64,000 nt of DNA, taken from Skeletonema tropicum. Lineage: Eukaryota > Bacillariophyta > Thalassiosirophyceae > Thalassiosirales > Thalassiosiraceae. This document shows, one piece after another, positions 7,994 through 20,500 of this stretch. The notes under the pieces are model-generated. The model made no database searches, had not been told where the DNA came from, and saw only the letters and a list, made by a program, of their open reading frames with translations. Where the stretch lies: contig CM074127.1 of NCBI GenBank assembly GCA_037178625.1, forward strand, positions 3,596,001 to 3,660,000. The letters run 5' to 3'. Made by a program: the position numbers and the translations under genes. Every line of letters starts with the position of its first letter. Within the stretch, counting starts at the first letter, position 1.

Positions 7994-10525
7994 TCATGCA
8001 GCAGGGGCTCCTGTCGGCAAAGAAAAATCCACCAAACAGATTTGTTCGTCATTAAGAACAACATTGTTTGTATTCAATCCAGCTTGTCTGTATAACCGAC
8101 TTGCCTCGTTTAAAGCCTCCATCATAGAGGCAATATCACCGCGTGATCGGTGGATGTTTCCAATTTCATTCAACGTTCGTGCGATAGAGGCTTGATCCGT
8201 CCTAGATGGCATTGCTCTTTCGGTATCATCAGATGGACCTCTCAAGATAGACACTGACTCTTCGAAGCTTTTGAGTGCTGCATCTAAGTAACAGGCAGCT
8301 TTTTGGGCCTCACCAAGTTTGAATAGTGTCATCGCTACATCGCGATGTCTCTCGCCTAGAACAGCTTTCTCAATGCGAAGTGTGTCTGAGTAATTCTGAA
8401 TTGCTGCTTCGTGTCGACTTGAGCGTGTATGGTTAAGTCCGATGTTGTAAATCACAAACGCAACTTCGCGGCTATTTTTGCCACAGGCACTTTCTCGAAT
8501 TCGAAGCGCTTCAGATAATAAATCATTTGCAGCAGTAAAGTTTCTTCTTCTCGATAATATGTCTGCAATATTAAGAAGGGTGGTCGAAATATCAATGTGG
8601 TCACTACCAACTAACCTCCTCCTCATTGATAAAGAGTCTTCAAGGTATTCAAGAGCGAGAGGAGAGTTACCACGTTGATATTCAATCAGACCGAGCGTCT
8701 GTAATACATTTGAAATGTCAACATGGTTATTGATCCCATGCTTCCTTCTCAATATTCCAATGTACTCTACATAGATTTCTGCTGCCTCGTCCCACTTTTG
8801 CATTTGCCTACAGATCTCACCTATATTGCTCAGAGTCACCAAAATATTTGGATGGGAAAGAGGCAGCACTTTCTTTTCGATCGCTAATCCTCTTCGGTAG
8901 CAACTCAATGCATCCTCCAGTCTCTCACGCTCAAAATGAAAGTTGCCCAACCTATTCAACAGCATTGCAATCTCCGTGTGGTCATCTCCCAATGCTTCAC
9001 GGCATGCGCTCAAGGATTCCTCATAAAGTTCTTCAGCCTCATCATATGAACGCTTTTCTTGCGCAATCTGCGCCATGCCAGATAAAACAACGGCCACATC
9101 TCGATGATTCCTCCCAAACTTCATTGTTGCGACGCGAAGGAACTCTTTGTAAAGATATTGTGCACGATCGAAGTCTTTTTTCTGGCGATAAGACTGGCCT
9201 GCATTAAAGCAAGTTGCAGCGTAATCTAAGCTATTCATTCCCAGACAATCACGGCGAATACGTAAAGCATCTTCATAGTAGCTGAGTGATTCTTCAAACT
9301 CGTTGTTTTGAACGTGAATACGGCCGCAATTATTCATCACAGTAGCACGATCCGCATCATTATTTTCACTGTCAAGATTTTCAAGGATAGCTAGTGCCTC
9401 TTTGAAACAATTCATTGCTGCCACAAATGAAGTTACTGCGTGTGTTTCATTGTCGAACTTTTCTTTGGAATGATAATGCACCACTCCTAAGCAATTCAAC
9501 GCTGATGCAACGTAAGAATGTTGTGGACCGTGGATCTTCATTGCGTGATGGTAAAGCTGCGTGTATATTTCCTTGGCTTGATTGAGTTGACCTCGTTGGT
9601 ACGTAAGATACCCCAAATTGTTCAAGATTGAGATCAGGATGTTATCTACGCTAGAAGAAGCCGAAGCATGTTGAATCACATAGAGAGCATCTGTGTAACT
9701 TTTATAAGCTCTTCCCATATCATCTCCTATCCGATGAATCACTTGTCCGATGTTATACATAATTGTAGCCTCAACGACAGGGCACACTTGAAATGAGTCA
9801 AATTGTATATCAGCGGCTGAAAACGAGTCCATGTTGAGCGTTTGCATGCCTTCGAAAAAGTGCATTCCTTCATCAAAGTCACTTCTTTGGTAGATGTAGT
9901 AGCTGTTGCCGTCGTCTTCTGCTGCATCGTTTGGTGTATTGACAAGATCCAGTATCAGCCGGTCATCACCACTCAGACTATTGTGGTCAATCTGACAATA
10001 TATTTGACCATACATCTCACTCTGGGCTAAATGAACTAATTTCTGTCGCTGACGCTCTGCACGATGCAACGTTTCAAGTGCAGATTCATACTGACCAGCA
10101 ATGTATAGATTGTTTGCTTTTTCATTGAGTTCAATACAGGTTGTAGCGATAGTGTCCCAGAGCTCTGGTTTCAAGGAGTAGGTTGATGATGGAGATTCTC
10201 CTAACCATGCAGTATTGCCGCAGCTTTCTTCGTTTGCAGGCGGTGTTGAAGTTGATAGGTCGTCACAGCAGCTTGTTGCTTCTACGCTGGATGAATCACC
10301 TATCACTACCTCCAAGCCTGCTTCAATCGCTTCATCACTTTTGTCTGCGACGTGGTCATCATCTTTCTCAAGTATATTTCTTTTCTTACCATCCTTCACA
10401 AAAAGTCGGGTCAGCGACGATATAGATCCATTTGCATCTGTATTCTTTCTTTCCTTGCTACCATCCCTCCACGAAATCACAGCTTCGGTGGTGGCCGCAG
10501 CGATGTTGGTTTTTGAATTGCTCAT
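7994..10525 (-). CDS. Kinesin-light-chain-like tetratricopeptide repeat protein
   Basis: An intact 843-residue frame from an ATG at 10525. After a low-complexity, charged N-terminus of about 115 residues, almost the whole protein consists of 42-residue TPRs of the kinesin light chain/nephrocystin-3 (TPR_12) type, with repeated signatures such as LGDDHTEIAMLLNRLGNFH and LGERHRDVAMTLFKLGEAQK. At least nine repeats can be read between about residues 130 and 800. Such arrays are protein-binding scaffolds; no catalytic domain is present and the partner cannot be inferred. No signal peptide or membrane segment. It converges on the EFSec gene with only 45 bp between stop codons, so their 3' UTRs probably overlap. 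Confidence 0.8.
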   Translation of the reverse strand: MSNSKTNIAAATTEAVISWRDGSKERKNTDANGSISSLTRLFVKDGKKRNILEKDDDHVADKSDEAIEAGLEVVIGDSSSVEATSCCDDLSTSTPPANEESCGNTAWLGESPSSTYSLKPELWDTIATTCIELNEKANNLYIAGQYESALETLHRAERQRQKLVHLAQSEMYGQIYCQIDHNSLSGDDRLILDLVNTPNDAAEDDGNSYYIYQRSDFDEGMHFFEGMQTLNMDSFSAADIQFDSFQVCPVVEATIMYNIGQVIHRIGDDMGRAYKSYTDALYVIQHASASSSVDNILISILNNLGYLTYQRGQLNQAKEIYTQLYHHAMKIHGPQHSYVASALNCLGVVHYHSKEKFDNETHAVTSFVAAMNCFKEALAILENLDSENNDADRATVMNNCGRIHVQNNEFEESLSYYEDALRIRRDCLGMNSLDYAATCFNAGQSYRQKKDFDRAQYLYKEFLRVATMKFGRNHRDVAVVLSGMAQIAQEKRSYDEAEELYEESLSACREALGDDHTEIAMLLNRLGNFHFERERLEDALSCYRRGLAIEKKVLPLSHPNILVTLSNIGEICRQMQKWDEAAEIYVEYIGILRRKHGINNHVDISNVLQTLGLIEYQRGNSPLALEYLEDSLSMRRRLVGSDHIDISTTLLNIADILSRRRNFTAANDLLSEALRIRESACGKNSREVAFVIYNIGLNHTRSSRHEAAIQNYSDTLRIEKAVLGERHRDVAMTLFKLGEAQKAACYLDAALKSFEESVSILRGPSDDTERAMPSRTDQASIARTLNEIGNIHRSRGDIASMMEALNEASRLYRQAGLNTNNVVLNDEQICLVDFSLPTGAPAA

Positions 10526-10932
10526 CTCTACGAGTTACTTCAGTTTCCATTTAGAAATGTTAGTCGCAGTGGATGGCTCCCATCGTGCCATGAACGTGTG
10601 CTGCTGACTGCTGCCTGAAGTGCTGCATGATGCATGAACGGCTATGAACGCGAACTCTCGGCAAGGTGATGGTGTTTCTGTCACCAGAAGGTCGCAGTTG
10701 GCGCCCAAATTGTCGACATCAAGAGTAAGGGAAAGGATAAAAATGAGGTTTGGGCTGGCTCTAAGTAGGTGGAAGGCCGAACGTGCCGACCAGATAACCT
10801 AAGACCTCTTACTCATTGATCATTGACTTCAACAGCTCATCGCCGTGTTGCCCTGGCTGAAGTGCTGCCGCTGTTACACGGTTACAACCATAATAAGGAA
10901 CATTGACACTATCACCCACCAACAAAGGAAAA
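10526..10932. other. Divergent intergenic region, no gene seen
   Basis: A 407-bp gap between the TPR gene (-) and the small plastid protein gene (+). It must contain both 5' flanks. A minus-strand frame at 10809-11168 overlaps the plastid gene and is a shadow of it. Confidence 0.4.
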
Positions 10933-11277
10933 ATGATCTCACGCAACACCCTCTCCACTGCTCTTCTTGCCGTCTGCGTCGTTGTGGCAACGCTCACATC
11001 GTCAGCTGACGCCTTCACTACCCAATCTATCCAAGCTCGTGCACTTACGTCATCAGTGACAGATTCACCAACTGCTCTCTCTGTATTCGGCAAGAAGGCG
11101 GAGGAAGAAGATCTTTCATTTATTGAAACTAGGGATTTAACACGTGAAGAAATGTTGGAAATTAACAAGAGAAATGAAGAGGTGATGAACAGAGAACTTC
11201 AGGCTATGACAGGCATTAGTGTCCTCTTTTCCATTCCTATCCTATACCTCTGTTGGGTTGCTTTTTTCAGCGACTAA
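10933..11277 (+). CDS. Small plastid-targeted membrane protein, unknown function
   Basis: I start at the ATG at 10933, preceded by aaggaaaa; the frame extends upstream only through a TTG. The 114-residue product begins with a signal peptide (ISRNTLSTALLAVCVVVATL) ending in SSADA-FTTQ, the Ala-Phe junction of bipartite leaders that route proteins through the plastid ER into secondary plastids. A charged amphipathic middle (LTREEMLEINKRNEEVMNRE) is followed by one C-terminal membrane segment (ISVLFSIPILYLCWVAFF) and a two-residue tail. Size and layout fit a small thylakoid or plastid-envelope subunit, but I do not recognise the family. Confidence 0.75.
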   Translation: MISRNTLSTALLAVCVVVATLTSSADAFTTQSIQARALTSSVTDSPTALSVFGKKAEEEDLSFIETRDLTREEMLEINKRNEEVMNRELQAMTGISVLFSIPILYLCWVAFFSD

Positions 11278-11574
11278 ATATCTGGTGCTATGCTTCTATG
11301 AGTGAGATAACTATAATTTATTGATTGGGTGGGGTGGCATGCTGTAGTCTGTTTCATTGCTCATTAGAGAAAATTCTACAGGCAATTGATCAAGGTGCAA
11401 AATATGATATCTTCCTAGAAAAAAATATTCTTGTCCAAGCAGATGATCAAGTGAGTGAGAAGGATAGGTAATGTAGCATTATCTATAAGGGAAACAAAAT
11501 TTGTCTACTGTAAAGTCGATTTTCTTTAAAGTTGTTCAATATTAGAATCTTTGTGGATTTTGTAAGAATTGAAT

Positions 11575-14500
11575 TCATTGATTGGGATTTTGCCCATGAA
11601 TGTATTGTTGCTGGATACCTCGATAGTCTTGTTGCTGATTCACTCGATTAGCTTGGGAGTCATGAGATGTGACTGTAATATTACTTGCTGAGTGGTGCTG
11701 CGGATTACCTTGAGCATTCTGCATCGGAACAGCCTCAGCAGGGAGAAGAGCGACGAGACGACCTGTCGTGAATCTCCATTTCTTGCAAATGCTGATAAGC
11801 CATCAGAATAGACTGCTCTCGCGTTGGGGCAGGTTGATATTGTGGGGCACTAGGAGAATGAGTAAAATGACGCTGCTGTCCGCTGTGGTATTCTGTCCCA
11901 TTCTGCACAAGCTGATGCTGATGGTGAGATGGATTGCCAGTTTCTCTTGAGGGAGATTGAGAGAAACGTTGTTGTTGCTGCTGCTGCTGCTGCTGCTGGT
12001 TGTGGTTGTGGTTGTGGTGCTGTTGGTGCTGCTGCTGATGATGCTTCTGATGCTGATGATGATGATGCTGCTGCTGATGCTGCTGATGATGATGCTGCTG
12101 ATGATGATGCTGCTGCTGATGATGCTGCTGCTGATGATGCTGCTGCTGCTGATGATGCTGCTGCTGATGATGCTGCTGCTGATGATGCTGCTGCTGATGA
12201 TGCTGCTGCTGATGATGCTCCTGCTGATGATGCTCCTGCTGATGATGCTCCTGCTGATGCTGATGCTGTTGATGCTGCTGATGCTGCTGTTGATGCTGCT
12301 GTTGATGCTGCTGATGCTGATGCTGCTGTTGCTGATGCTGCTGTTGATGCTGATGCTCTTCATAGCTACTCTGTCGATATTGGGACGCACCCGAACCTAT
12401 CGCTGAAGTGGGAGGAGGAAAATGCGTCTGCCCAATCTGGTTAGATGCACGATGGCTTCTGGGTTGAGGTTTGGTGTATTGCTTCTGGCTATTCACCATC
12501 TCAACTGCCGTCAAAAGTGAGTCCAAGCTGGAGCTTTGCACTGGCAATGCACTTGAGGCGGTCTGGAAGTTGCTGGAAGGTGGATTTTGAGTTGGTTTCA
12601 ATTTAGCAGACAAACCAGGAGGAGGTTGCGTAGGCTGGGTAGGCTGAGCAATCTTCGACACCATTGAGCTTGAGTAGGTAGGGTGGGTTGGTTGGGCTGA
12701 GTAATCGTCGAAGTCGTGGTAGCTTGGGATTGATTCATTGGAGCACTCGCACCAGGTCGAGTAGCCGCCGAGACCACGGTATGTTGGGATTGATTCATCT
12801 GGAGACTCGAACCAGGTGCAGGCTGCGGGTGCGTCACTTTCATGACGGTTTGCTTGTTTTGTAAATTCAACTTCTTTCGTGTACGCGTCAAAAACCCATC
12901 CAACGTCCGCGTATTTTCAATGCCAAAATGAGCCATAATTTTGTCCTTCATCTCTTTCGATGGATACGGATTGGATGTTTTCAGGAGCCATTGCGTTAAA
13001 TATTGCTTTGCTTCGTCTGATAAGCCACTTTGCTTGGAAACAGCTGCACCGCTAGATGATGATTTCGCACTAACAACCTCACCAACCGCAACTTGACTCT
13101 GTCCATTAGATGGAAGTTGTTGGTTAACAGACATTGAAACCTGTGTACTGGCAGTCAACGCAGTCTGATTCTGTGGCCTTTGATGATTCGAAGGAAGATT
13201 CAAGTTTGGGTTCATGGCAAACTGATTCTGAGAAGTTGGTACAACATGTTTCGCAATGATGGATGTGCTGGCTGGAATCGTTTGGGCTTTTGGCTGTGGC
13301 TGCGGTTGTGGCTTTGGCTGCAGTTGTGGCTGCTGCTGTAGCTGTAGCTGCGGCTGCGGCTGCGGTTGTGGCTGCGGTTGTGGCTGCGGTTGTGGCTGCG
13401 GCTGCGGTTGTGGCTGCGGCTGGTTGTGGCTGCGGCTGCGGCTGTGGCTGTGGCTGCGGCTGTAACTGCGGCTGTTGTTGTGGCTGCGAAATACTACCCT
13501 CTGATGAATTATTCGAAGCTTGAACTGAGTTGTTTGGCATGTGCTGCTTCTTCAATTTCTTTCTTCTTCGATAAAACCAACTGTCAATACGCGCCCTGTC
13601 AACTCCCAATTGTTTTGCCATCCACTCTTTTGCTTCCGCAGTTGGAGTTGCAGCTGCAATAGGATTCGCCTGCACGTTCTCAGGGCGAAGAAGCCATGCA
13701 CTCAAAAAGTTGTTCATATCTTCATTCTTTTTCTTCTTGAGTTCCTTTTCTTTTCTCTGTTCGTCTGTGAGGCCATCATCTTTTTTCTTCTTCGGCTTTT
13801 TCCTCGTCCTCATCCATTCATCTAACTGAGTCTCACTCAACCCGGTATCAGACATAATTTTGAGTTTTTCAAGAGGATTAGGAATCGGGTTGGCAGGGTG
13901 GAGTGACATCCACGTATTCAGGTAATCGTTGATTGGCTTCGACGAGAGTGCGATCAATGATTTTGCACTGCTATCTTCCTTAGATTCCACATCATCAACT
14001 TTCCTCTTCGCTCCGGCAGAAGTGTCCACTTTCTTTGAATTCGCACCTCCAATGAAAGGACGTGGTGTATATGAATGATGGGGTGCTAATTCTAGGAGAT
14101 CCCACTTCAACCCACTCATCTCGATCGCTCCTTAAGCCGGTAAAAAGTGAACTTCACACGCTTCACGTTAGAATTCAAGTCGAGCTCGACTACTTGAGCC
14201 TCCGAATAACCTATTTTCCCCTCGCGTTGGACATCGAACCATGCTGAATAGATTGCAAACAATATACCATCAAATCAGACAATGAATTTGAAAAAGAACA
14301 AAAACGTTGCAAGTGCATACTCACCACCAACTTCAAAATTCTGATTGCTGTCAAACTTGATTGGTGCATCATCCATGTCCCAATCGTCCTCCGTAGCATC
14401 ACATGTTTGCCTGTTGGGATTCCAAATGTTGTCTTTGCAGTAGAATTTTTCAGGTAATAGGTCAACGTCAACGTGCCAAGGTAGCTTTCTCCATTTGAGA

Positions 14501-17500
14501 CATTTGGGGTCCTCGCACTGTACCCAATTGGCAACAGCCTGTGCAGGCATTCCTTCGTCTACGGTACTTTGAAGCCTGTCCGAAGTGGAGAGTTTGGATT
14601 TTTTTGAAGTAGTCTCGTCTGATTCATCGTCCTTGCCTTTTAAAGCTGCAGATATCTTTTTCATGTTTTCGTCCATGCCCGTAATCAAATAGTCAATGAT
14701 AGGCGAGCCCATCGGCATGGTTGGGTCGGGAGCGCTCGAATCCGCAGAACAAAAATATTTTGCAATGTCTTTGTCCCAAGGGCTTCCTCTTTGATGCCGA
14801 TTCAAAAACCACTCCGCCAGTTTCGGTCGGATATTTGCAACGTATTCTGTAGCTTTGGCTTTGTTGTATCGGGTGTAATTCGGCAGCCTGACTTCAACGC
14901 AATCCAACTCATCCCAGCATCCTGATAAAGGTGGTAGACTGACGCATCCAAAAAAATCCGGAAGACCTTTTGTCTGGCCAATACCTCCATTGACCCACTG
15001 AAGCAGTTGACTTAGAACATAGTCGCCAGAATATTCGACAGTAACGTTGTCAATTACAGCATCGGGAGAGCAAAATTTTTCATCAAGCGTAGTAGCATCA
15101 TCATCCGGTGTGTCTTTTTGCTTTCCTTTCTCATTTTTCCTCGTTCCAGACATTCCACCACTTGATTGCTCCTCTCTCTCTTTCGGCATTGGAATTGGAT
15201 CTGATGAATGTTCAGGGCGAGGTGAATCCAATGCAAAGCGAAGGGGCACAGCATTTCCAAGTTCCCTTGCGTATACCTCAATTGCAGTAGAGTCGAAACG
15301 ACAAAAAGGTTCCAACATGAAAAACGTCGAAGTATTAGCATACATGAGCAACAAGTCAGCAGTCGATTCAAGCATGTATCTTTTTTTGCGAAAGCCCGTC
15401 CAGTACTCATGATTTTTCTCGTTCCACTTCATTTTTATTTCCCGATCACCACCGAGTAATGTCCTCCTGTTCCGTACAAGCCAACTATCTAGCCGCTTTC
15501 GCTCTATTCCCAAATATTCCATCATCGCATCCTTCTCTTCTGGGGTGGGATAGGGATTTGATGCATGCTCAATAATCCACTTTCTCAGGTAGGCTACCTT
15601 ATCTTGGGACATTGGCGGCGCCTTCTTCTTCGGCGGACTGCCAGGATTTGCGGCAGGAGCGTCGTTTGTAGATGGCGCATGGTCAGGAAGAACTTTCTGT
15701 GTAGCACTGAGCAACAATTCCATTGAAGGTGCTGACGTGTACTCGCTCACTTTACGGCCGTCGAGGTTAGTACCGTTTGTGGACGCGTTACTTGGCACAT
15801 GTGTCTCGGCAGAAGATGAAGAAGGTGTAATCTCAGTGGAAGTCTCCTCGTTGGATCCAATATTTTTGCTCGAAGAATTGTTGGTGTTTGATGGTAGCTG
15901 AGCCCCAGGTGCAGCAACGCTTGAGGAAGCAAATTTGTCGGTGTGCATATGGTCCGCAGCACTGTGATCGTCACCGGCAGATTTCGACAGTTCTTCTGTT
16001 TTGAGTAAACCAACAGAGGTCAACGCTTGTGTCAGTAACCCGAGCCCAGGTGAGTTGGATGCCATTGCTTGCTCTAGCGGCTTCTGCTCACTGGACTCAA
16101 GCGAAAACATTTGGGATCCAACTTCAGGTGCATGAGGTGACCTGGCGGGGGCAATTCCTGTTGAAACTCCTGCAGAATGTTGGACTAGTTCTTCGTTAGG
16201 AATGTTGGCTTGCATGCTCTGGAGTTGGTAAGTCTCCGCCTCCTCTGATATGCATCGCTTCGTCTGATGATGGATTGGACTTGTCGTCAACGTCTTCCTG
16301 TTCCTCCTTATCCAAGCCAGATACCTCGTCAAAGGACCGCTTTTCATCCAGTGCACTGCCATCACTTAGGCGTTCGGATAGGACGGCTGAGGGATGAAGC
16401 GATTCTTCGTTAGGTGCAATTTCTTGGGAGTTCAACGGCACATGATCAACTTGAGCATCCGACGCCTGAGAGCTCGTATCGACAGCATCGTTACTTTGTT
16501 CTTCGTTGGATGCTGTCTCATGAACATCCTGTAGCGGGGTCTCTTTTTTGTTGGCTTTCTCGCGGCGAAGGCGGTCCTTCTCTCTGTTCTTTTCCTTCCG
16601 CACCTCATTCACTGATTCGTCAGCAAATGCCAAAAAGTCCAAAATATTCTTCCGAAATTGAAGCAAAGCTTCTTTCGTAACTTTTTTGGCATCGGAGGTA
16701 TTCTTATTAGTCAAACGTAGCTTGTATTTCACTTTTGTTGCGGTAAGAAGGTCGTGTAGCAAATATCCACTTGGAAAGTTCTTCTCCAGCATGGAAAACA
16801 AGTTCTCGACGATGCCCTTCGGGTCCTCCCAAATCCAGTCCACCAGATCCTTATCAGACATTATCTTCAAAGGAGTTGGCACCAATTTGCGCAAGACATC
16901 AGAATTGACATCAAAGACAGGATCTGTGCTTTTGCTAAACACATTTTCTCTGTGCCTGTCAAGAACTCGGCCAACTCGGCTTAGGCTCTGCGCAAGCTGT
17001 TGTATGCGTTGCTCCATCGCAGAAAAACCCTCAGCATCAGCGTCTGCAAAAGATATTGTCTTAGCTTCAAAACTGGAATCATTTTCAGCTGGTTCACTTT
17101 CTTCTTTGCAATCATCAACCACCGTCTCTGCCGGGGCTTTCCTTCCCTTCGCCTTTTGTCTTTCTTCCTCTTGCTTTGCTTTCTCTTCGCCACCATTCTT
17201 CTTCCAGTCAGCAATTGCCTTCTTTTTCCATACTTCCTTCTTTTCGTCGCTAAGTTTCTTGAAAGCTTTGGATGCCTCTCTTGAAACTTCCTGGGCAAAT
17301 TCCAATCCCTTCAGCTTTGAACCATGCTTCTTTTGTACCACACTTTTGTAATGATCTCTTTTGCAGTCTAGGAAAAACATCCACGAAGTCTTTGGCCGAG
17401 AACCAGAAATAGATTTTGATTTTTCCGCTTGCTCCGGCTTTTCTTTCTTCGGAACGGGTTTGGGCTTTTGCTTTTTCTTTGCCTTCTCCTCCTTTTTGGA

Positions 17501-20500
17501 TTTGTCAATCCTGTCCATCTGGTTGCAAAGCAATGCAACAGGGAGTGCTCTTCTTTCGTATTCTATGTAACGTAGACAATCTGCTACAAATGTACGAAGC
17601 CAAATGGGAACATTATCAATAGAATCCTGTGTCGAGCTTGAGTCTCCAGATGAAGTGTGATGATTGAAGCTTACTGCCCCAAAGGCTGCTGTACTGAACC
17701 CATGCTTCGCGAGAAGCTCTGAATCTTCTTTCGACATCACTTGCTTCATGCAACCTCGTACTAGATTTGCGAAGCGGGCGGCGATGGGTGAATTCCGACT
17801 AAGAACCTGCTGGTAGCAGTCAGCAGTGGCAAAGTGAAGAAATGAACCTCTGCAATTCTTGTGCCCGCATAAGCAAATGGCAAATCTGTACTCATCCAAT
17901 GATTCTGTCACTGCATTGTAATCAAATGTGAGTTCCTCTCCTACCTCAAGGTCCCTAAGAGTCGTCATCGCAAGGGATAACTTTCCATTCAAGGCCACAA
18001 CACGGACCTCGCATGTGGGGCTGCAGCTGTGCGAAAAAGAAGACCCTAACCCAGATTTTCTCGACGCATCAACAAACAAAAGACTGTAACCACGAGGATC
18101 CTTCATCGGCCTCTCCATTGCCATATTGTAAAAGTCAGGAAGATTTGGGCGTAATCCCTAATTCTTTCTGAACGTACTCGATCGCATCCAACTTCTCGCA
18201 CCATCTCCAAGCGGGGTAGACTTCGCCTCGATAGTAGGTCACCAGAGAGTTTGCTTTGAGTCCATGTTCACCAATCACTACCGAGCCATGCCCTTTCGGG
18301 TGTATCCGGAAAAAAGTCATCATCCATTGAATCCACAGTCAGTCGGATCAATCTCGCAGCGGCTTTCAACCAGGGAGGGCCAAAACTGGCAATCTTTTCT
18401 TTCAGCGCACTCCGCAAGAAAACGCTATTTTCGTGTTTCGACGGCACGCAGTTCTGTTCTTGACTTGATGAGGCATTCGCGGCGTCCAGCAGCTGAGTAA
18501 TTTTTGAAGAGTCCACGCCATTGACCTTGTCAGAAATTAGAATCTCTGTCTCGACTGGCGTGTTAGTTTCGGATCTATCAATGTTTCCCGCATCAGAACG
18601 AATATCCGAATTTTCTTCACCCGCTGTGTCTTCAACGGCTCTATTGTCTTTCGATGGACCAACCTGACTTCCGTCATCTGGGAGAGCTATCCCTTCCAAT
18701 ATCCTAGCCGCCATCGACATTTTATGAGCAAGATTGACAGGACAAGCATTGATCGCTGGAGGCAGCCATTTCTCGACAAATTCTGTAGCTATTTCTGCAG
18801 TGAATTCTGACTCAATAACAACCATGACGTTTTTCCGTGTGTAGCAGTCCTAAACCCCAAACTTCTTGTTCGGCAACTTCTGCAACGGAGTCCTCCCATT
18901 TACTTGACGTATCTTTATCATTGATGGTTTTACCACCCTGTTCTACCTCTGCATCCCCACCGTTGTAATTTCGGTCCTTATCACCATCGTTCCAGTTTGC
19001 ACTGCGTGCCTCGGGTTGATACATGACACCCAAATCTGTCATAACGCGATCCTGGACTTGAATCTTCAGTGTATGCATTGTTGTTGCAAGCTGAGTTCGA
19101 GTGACGCCATCATCCTTCGCTAACGCTTTGGCGGTTTCTTCGGCTTTCTCCTTTTCTTTCTCGGCAGCGGAATCGTCAGTGCTCTTCTTCTTCTTTCTGG
19201 ATTTGTTCGACTTGCTTGTTTCATCAGCAACAGTTTTCATCCATGTTTCACTTTGTTGCCCAGCATCATCGTACATGTATGCAAGACCAACAAAGCTGTC
19301 AGGCAAAGTAGTTTCCAGCTCATACATAGCATACGACTTATCTTCTTTCGAGAGGCCATCGCATATGACACTTGCTGTTTCGAGACGTTGGTACTTTCGT
19401 TCCGGAAACGCAGTCTTCCGCCATTTCCCCTGCATTGCTGCTTCTATGTTACCACAATTAATCAATACCTTTTTGTACTTATTGCGAGTTTCACTTTCTT
19501 CCATTTCCAATTTGCGTTTCACGCCGTACGTTTTATACATTTCTTCCATCAAATCCTTCACCTTCTTAGCAGTGAAGCCCAAATGACCACTTCCCAGCGA
19601 AGCACCATCAGGATCTCGGATCATGGCTGCATCGCACATGGCCGAAACGTCGGATTTGAGCCTGTCCCAATCCACAGCAAGGGGATGAATCATTGTTTTT
19701 GCCAACTCATTGTAATCAACTTCGTCACTGGGCCTGGAGGAACTGGTAATTGAAGATGCGTCTTCTGCTTCCGATGAAGATGATCTCGGCACATCTCCTA
19801 ACATGCTCTTAATTGTGGACTGTCTCTCCTGCTCTAATGCAACCATATCAAGATCGTATCTACCTGCAGCGAAGCGTTTCTTCAGAACAAGGAAGTTATA
19901 CGGCGGTTGGTCGGGAAATGTGACACTCTTCCTGCCACTCTTCTCTGCCCCTTCATCGTCAGAATCACAATCATCATCATCATCGCTACTCTCTGCATCC
20001 ATGACGTCGTCATAATCCTCATCGAATTCAGGAGGAGGATTTTCTAGAAAGAATCCGTATCGATCCACCTTTTGCAGCCGTTGAATTGATTTCTCCATCT
20101 CATTTCTATGCTTCGAGTACATGTTAAGGCGTCGAGCCTCATTTGGATCCTCTGAAGTGGTATCTGCGCCTGATTCGCCGGCCTCGGTAGCACGAGAACT
20201 ACTCCGCCTTATTGTCTTTTGGCTTGCATCCTTCGATAACCTAGTATTCTTTCGTTTAGCGGTTGATTTTGCTGCGTTAGAGTTGGCTTTTCCAGACTTT
20301 TTTGTTGGCTGTGACTCGACGGGTTGCTCTGTATTTTCCATGTTTGCAAGCTGCCTACTAGTGGGGAAATGATCAACAATGTCCGCCTCAGACTTTTTCT
20401 TTTTCTTGGGCTTTGGAGACTCTGGCATCACATCATCACCTTCCTTCTCCATGTTTGCAAGCTGTCTGCTAGTAGGGGGGCGTTCAAAGTCACTATTGGC

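Larger units (their letters stand above)
12870..15603 (-). other. Four TALE/KN homeodomain-like modules
   Basis: Four stretches follow the KN pattern (helix, NPYP-like loop, helix, recognition helix with basic tail): 15468-15603 (WIIEHASNPYPTPEEKD, ending WLVRNRR), 13800-13936 (ANPIPNPLEK, ending WMRTRKK), 13553-13710 (VQANPIAAAT, ending WFYRRRKKLKK) and 12870-13014 (TSNPYPSKEMKD, ending FLTRTRKK). The CW finger lies between the first and second. They suggest several DNA contacts, although the recognition helices differ from the canonical WFxNxR. Confidence 0.75.

Noticed and set aside
11735..11776. A short intron near 11.76 kb instead of a base insertion
   Set aside because: The only GT-AG pair spans 29 bp and its splicing leads out of the Gln-rich frame.
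11929..12444. Long plus-strand frames of poly-Asp/Ala and poly-Leu/Met
   Set aside because: They are other readings of the triplet repeat that encodes the Gln/His tract on the minus strand.
16686..17351. 221-codon plus-strand frame
   Set aside because: It lies opposite the HMG and coiled region of the chromatin gene, begins at an internal ATG and has shadow-like composition.
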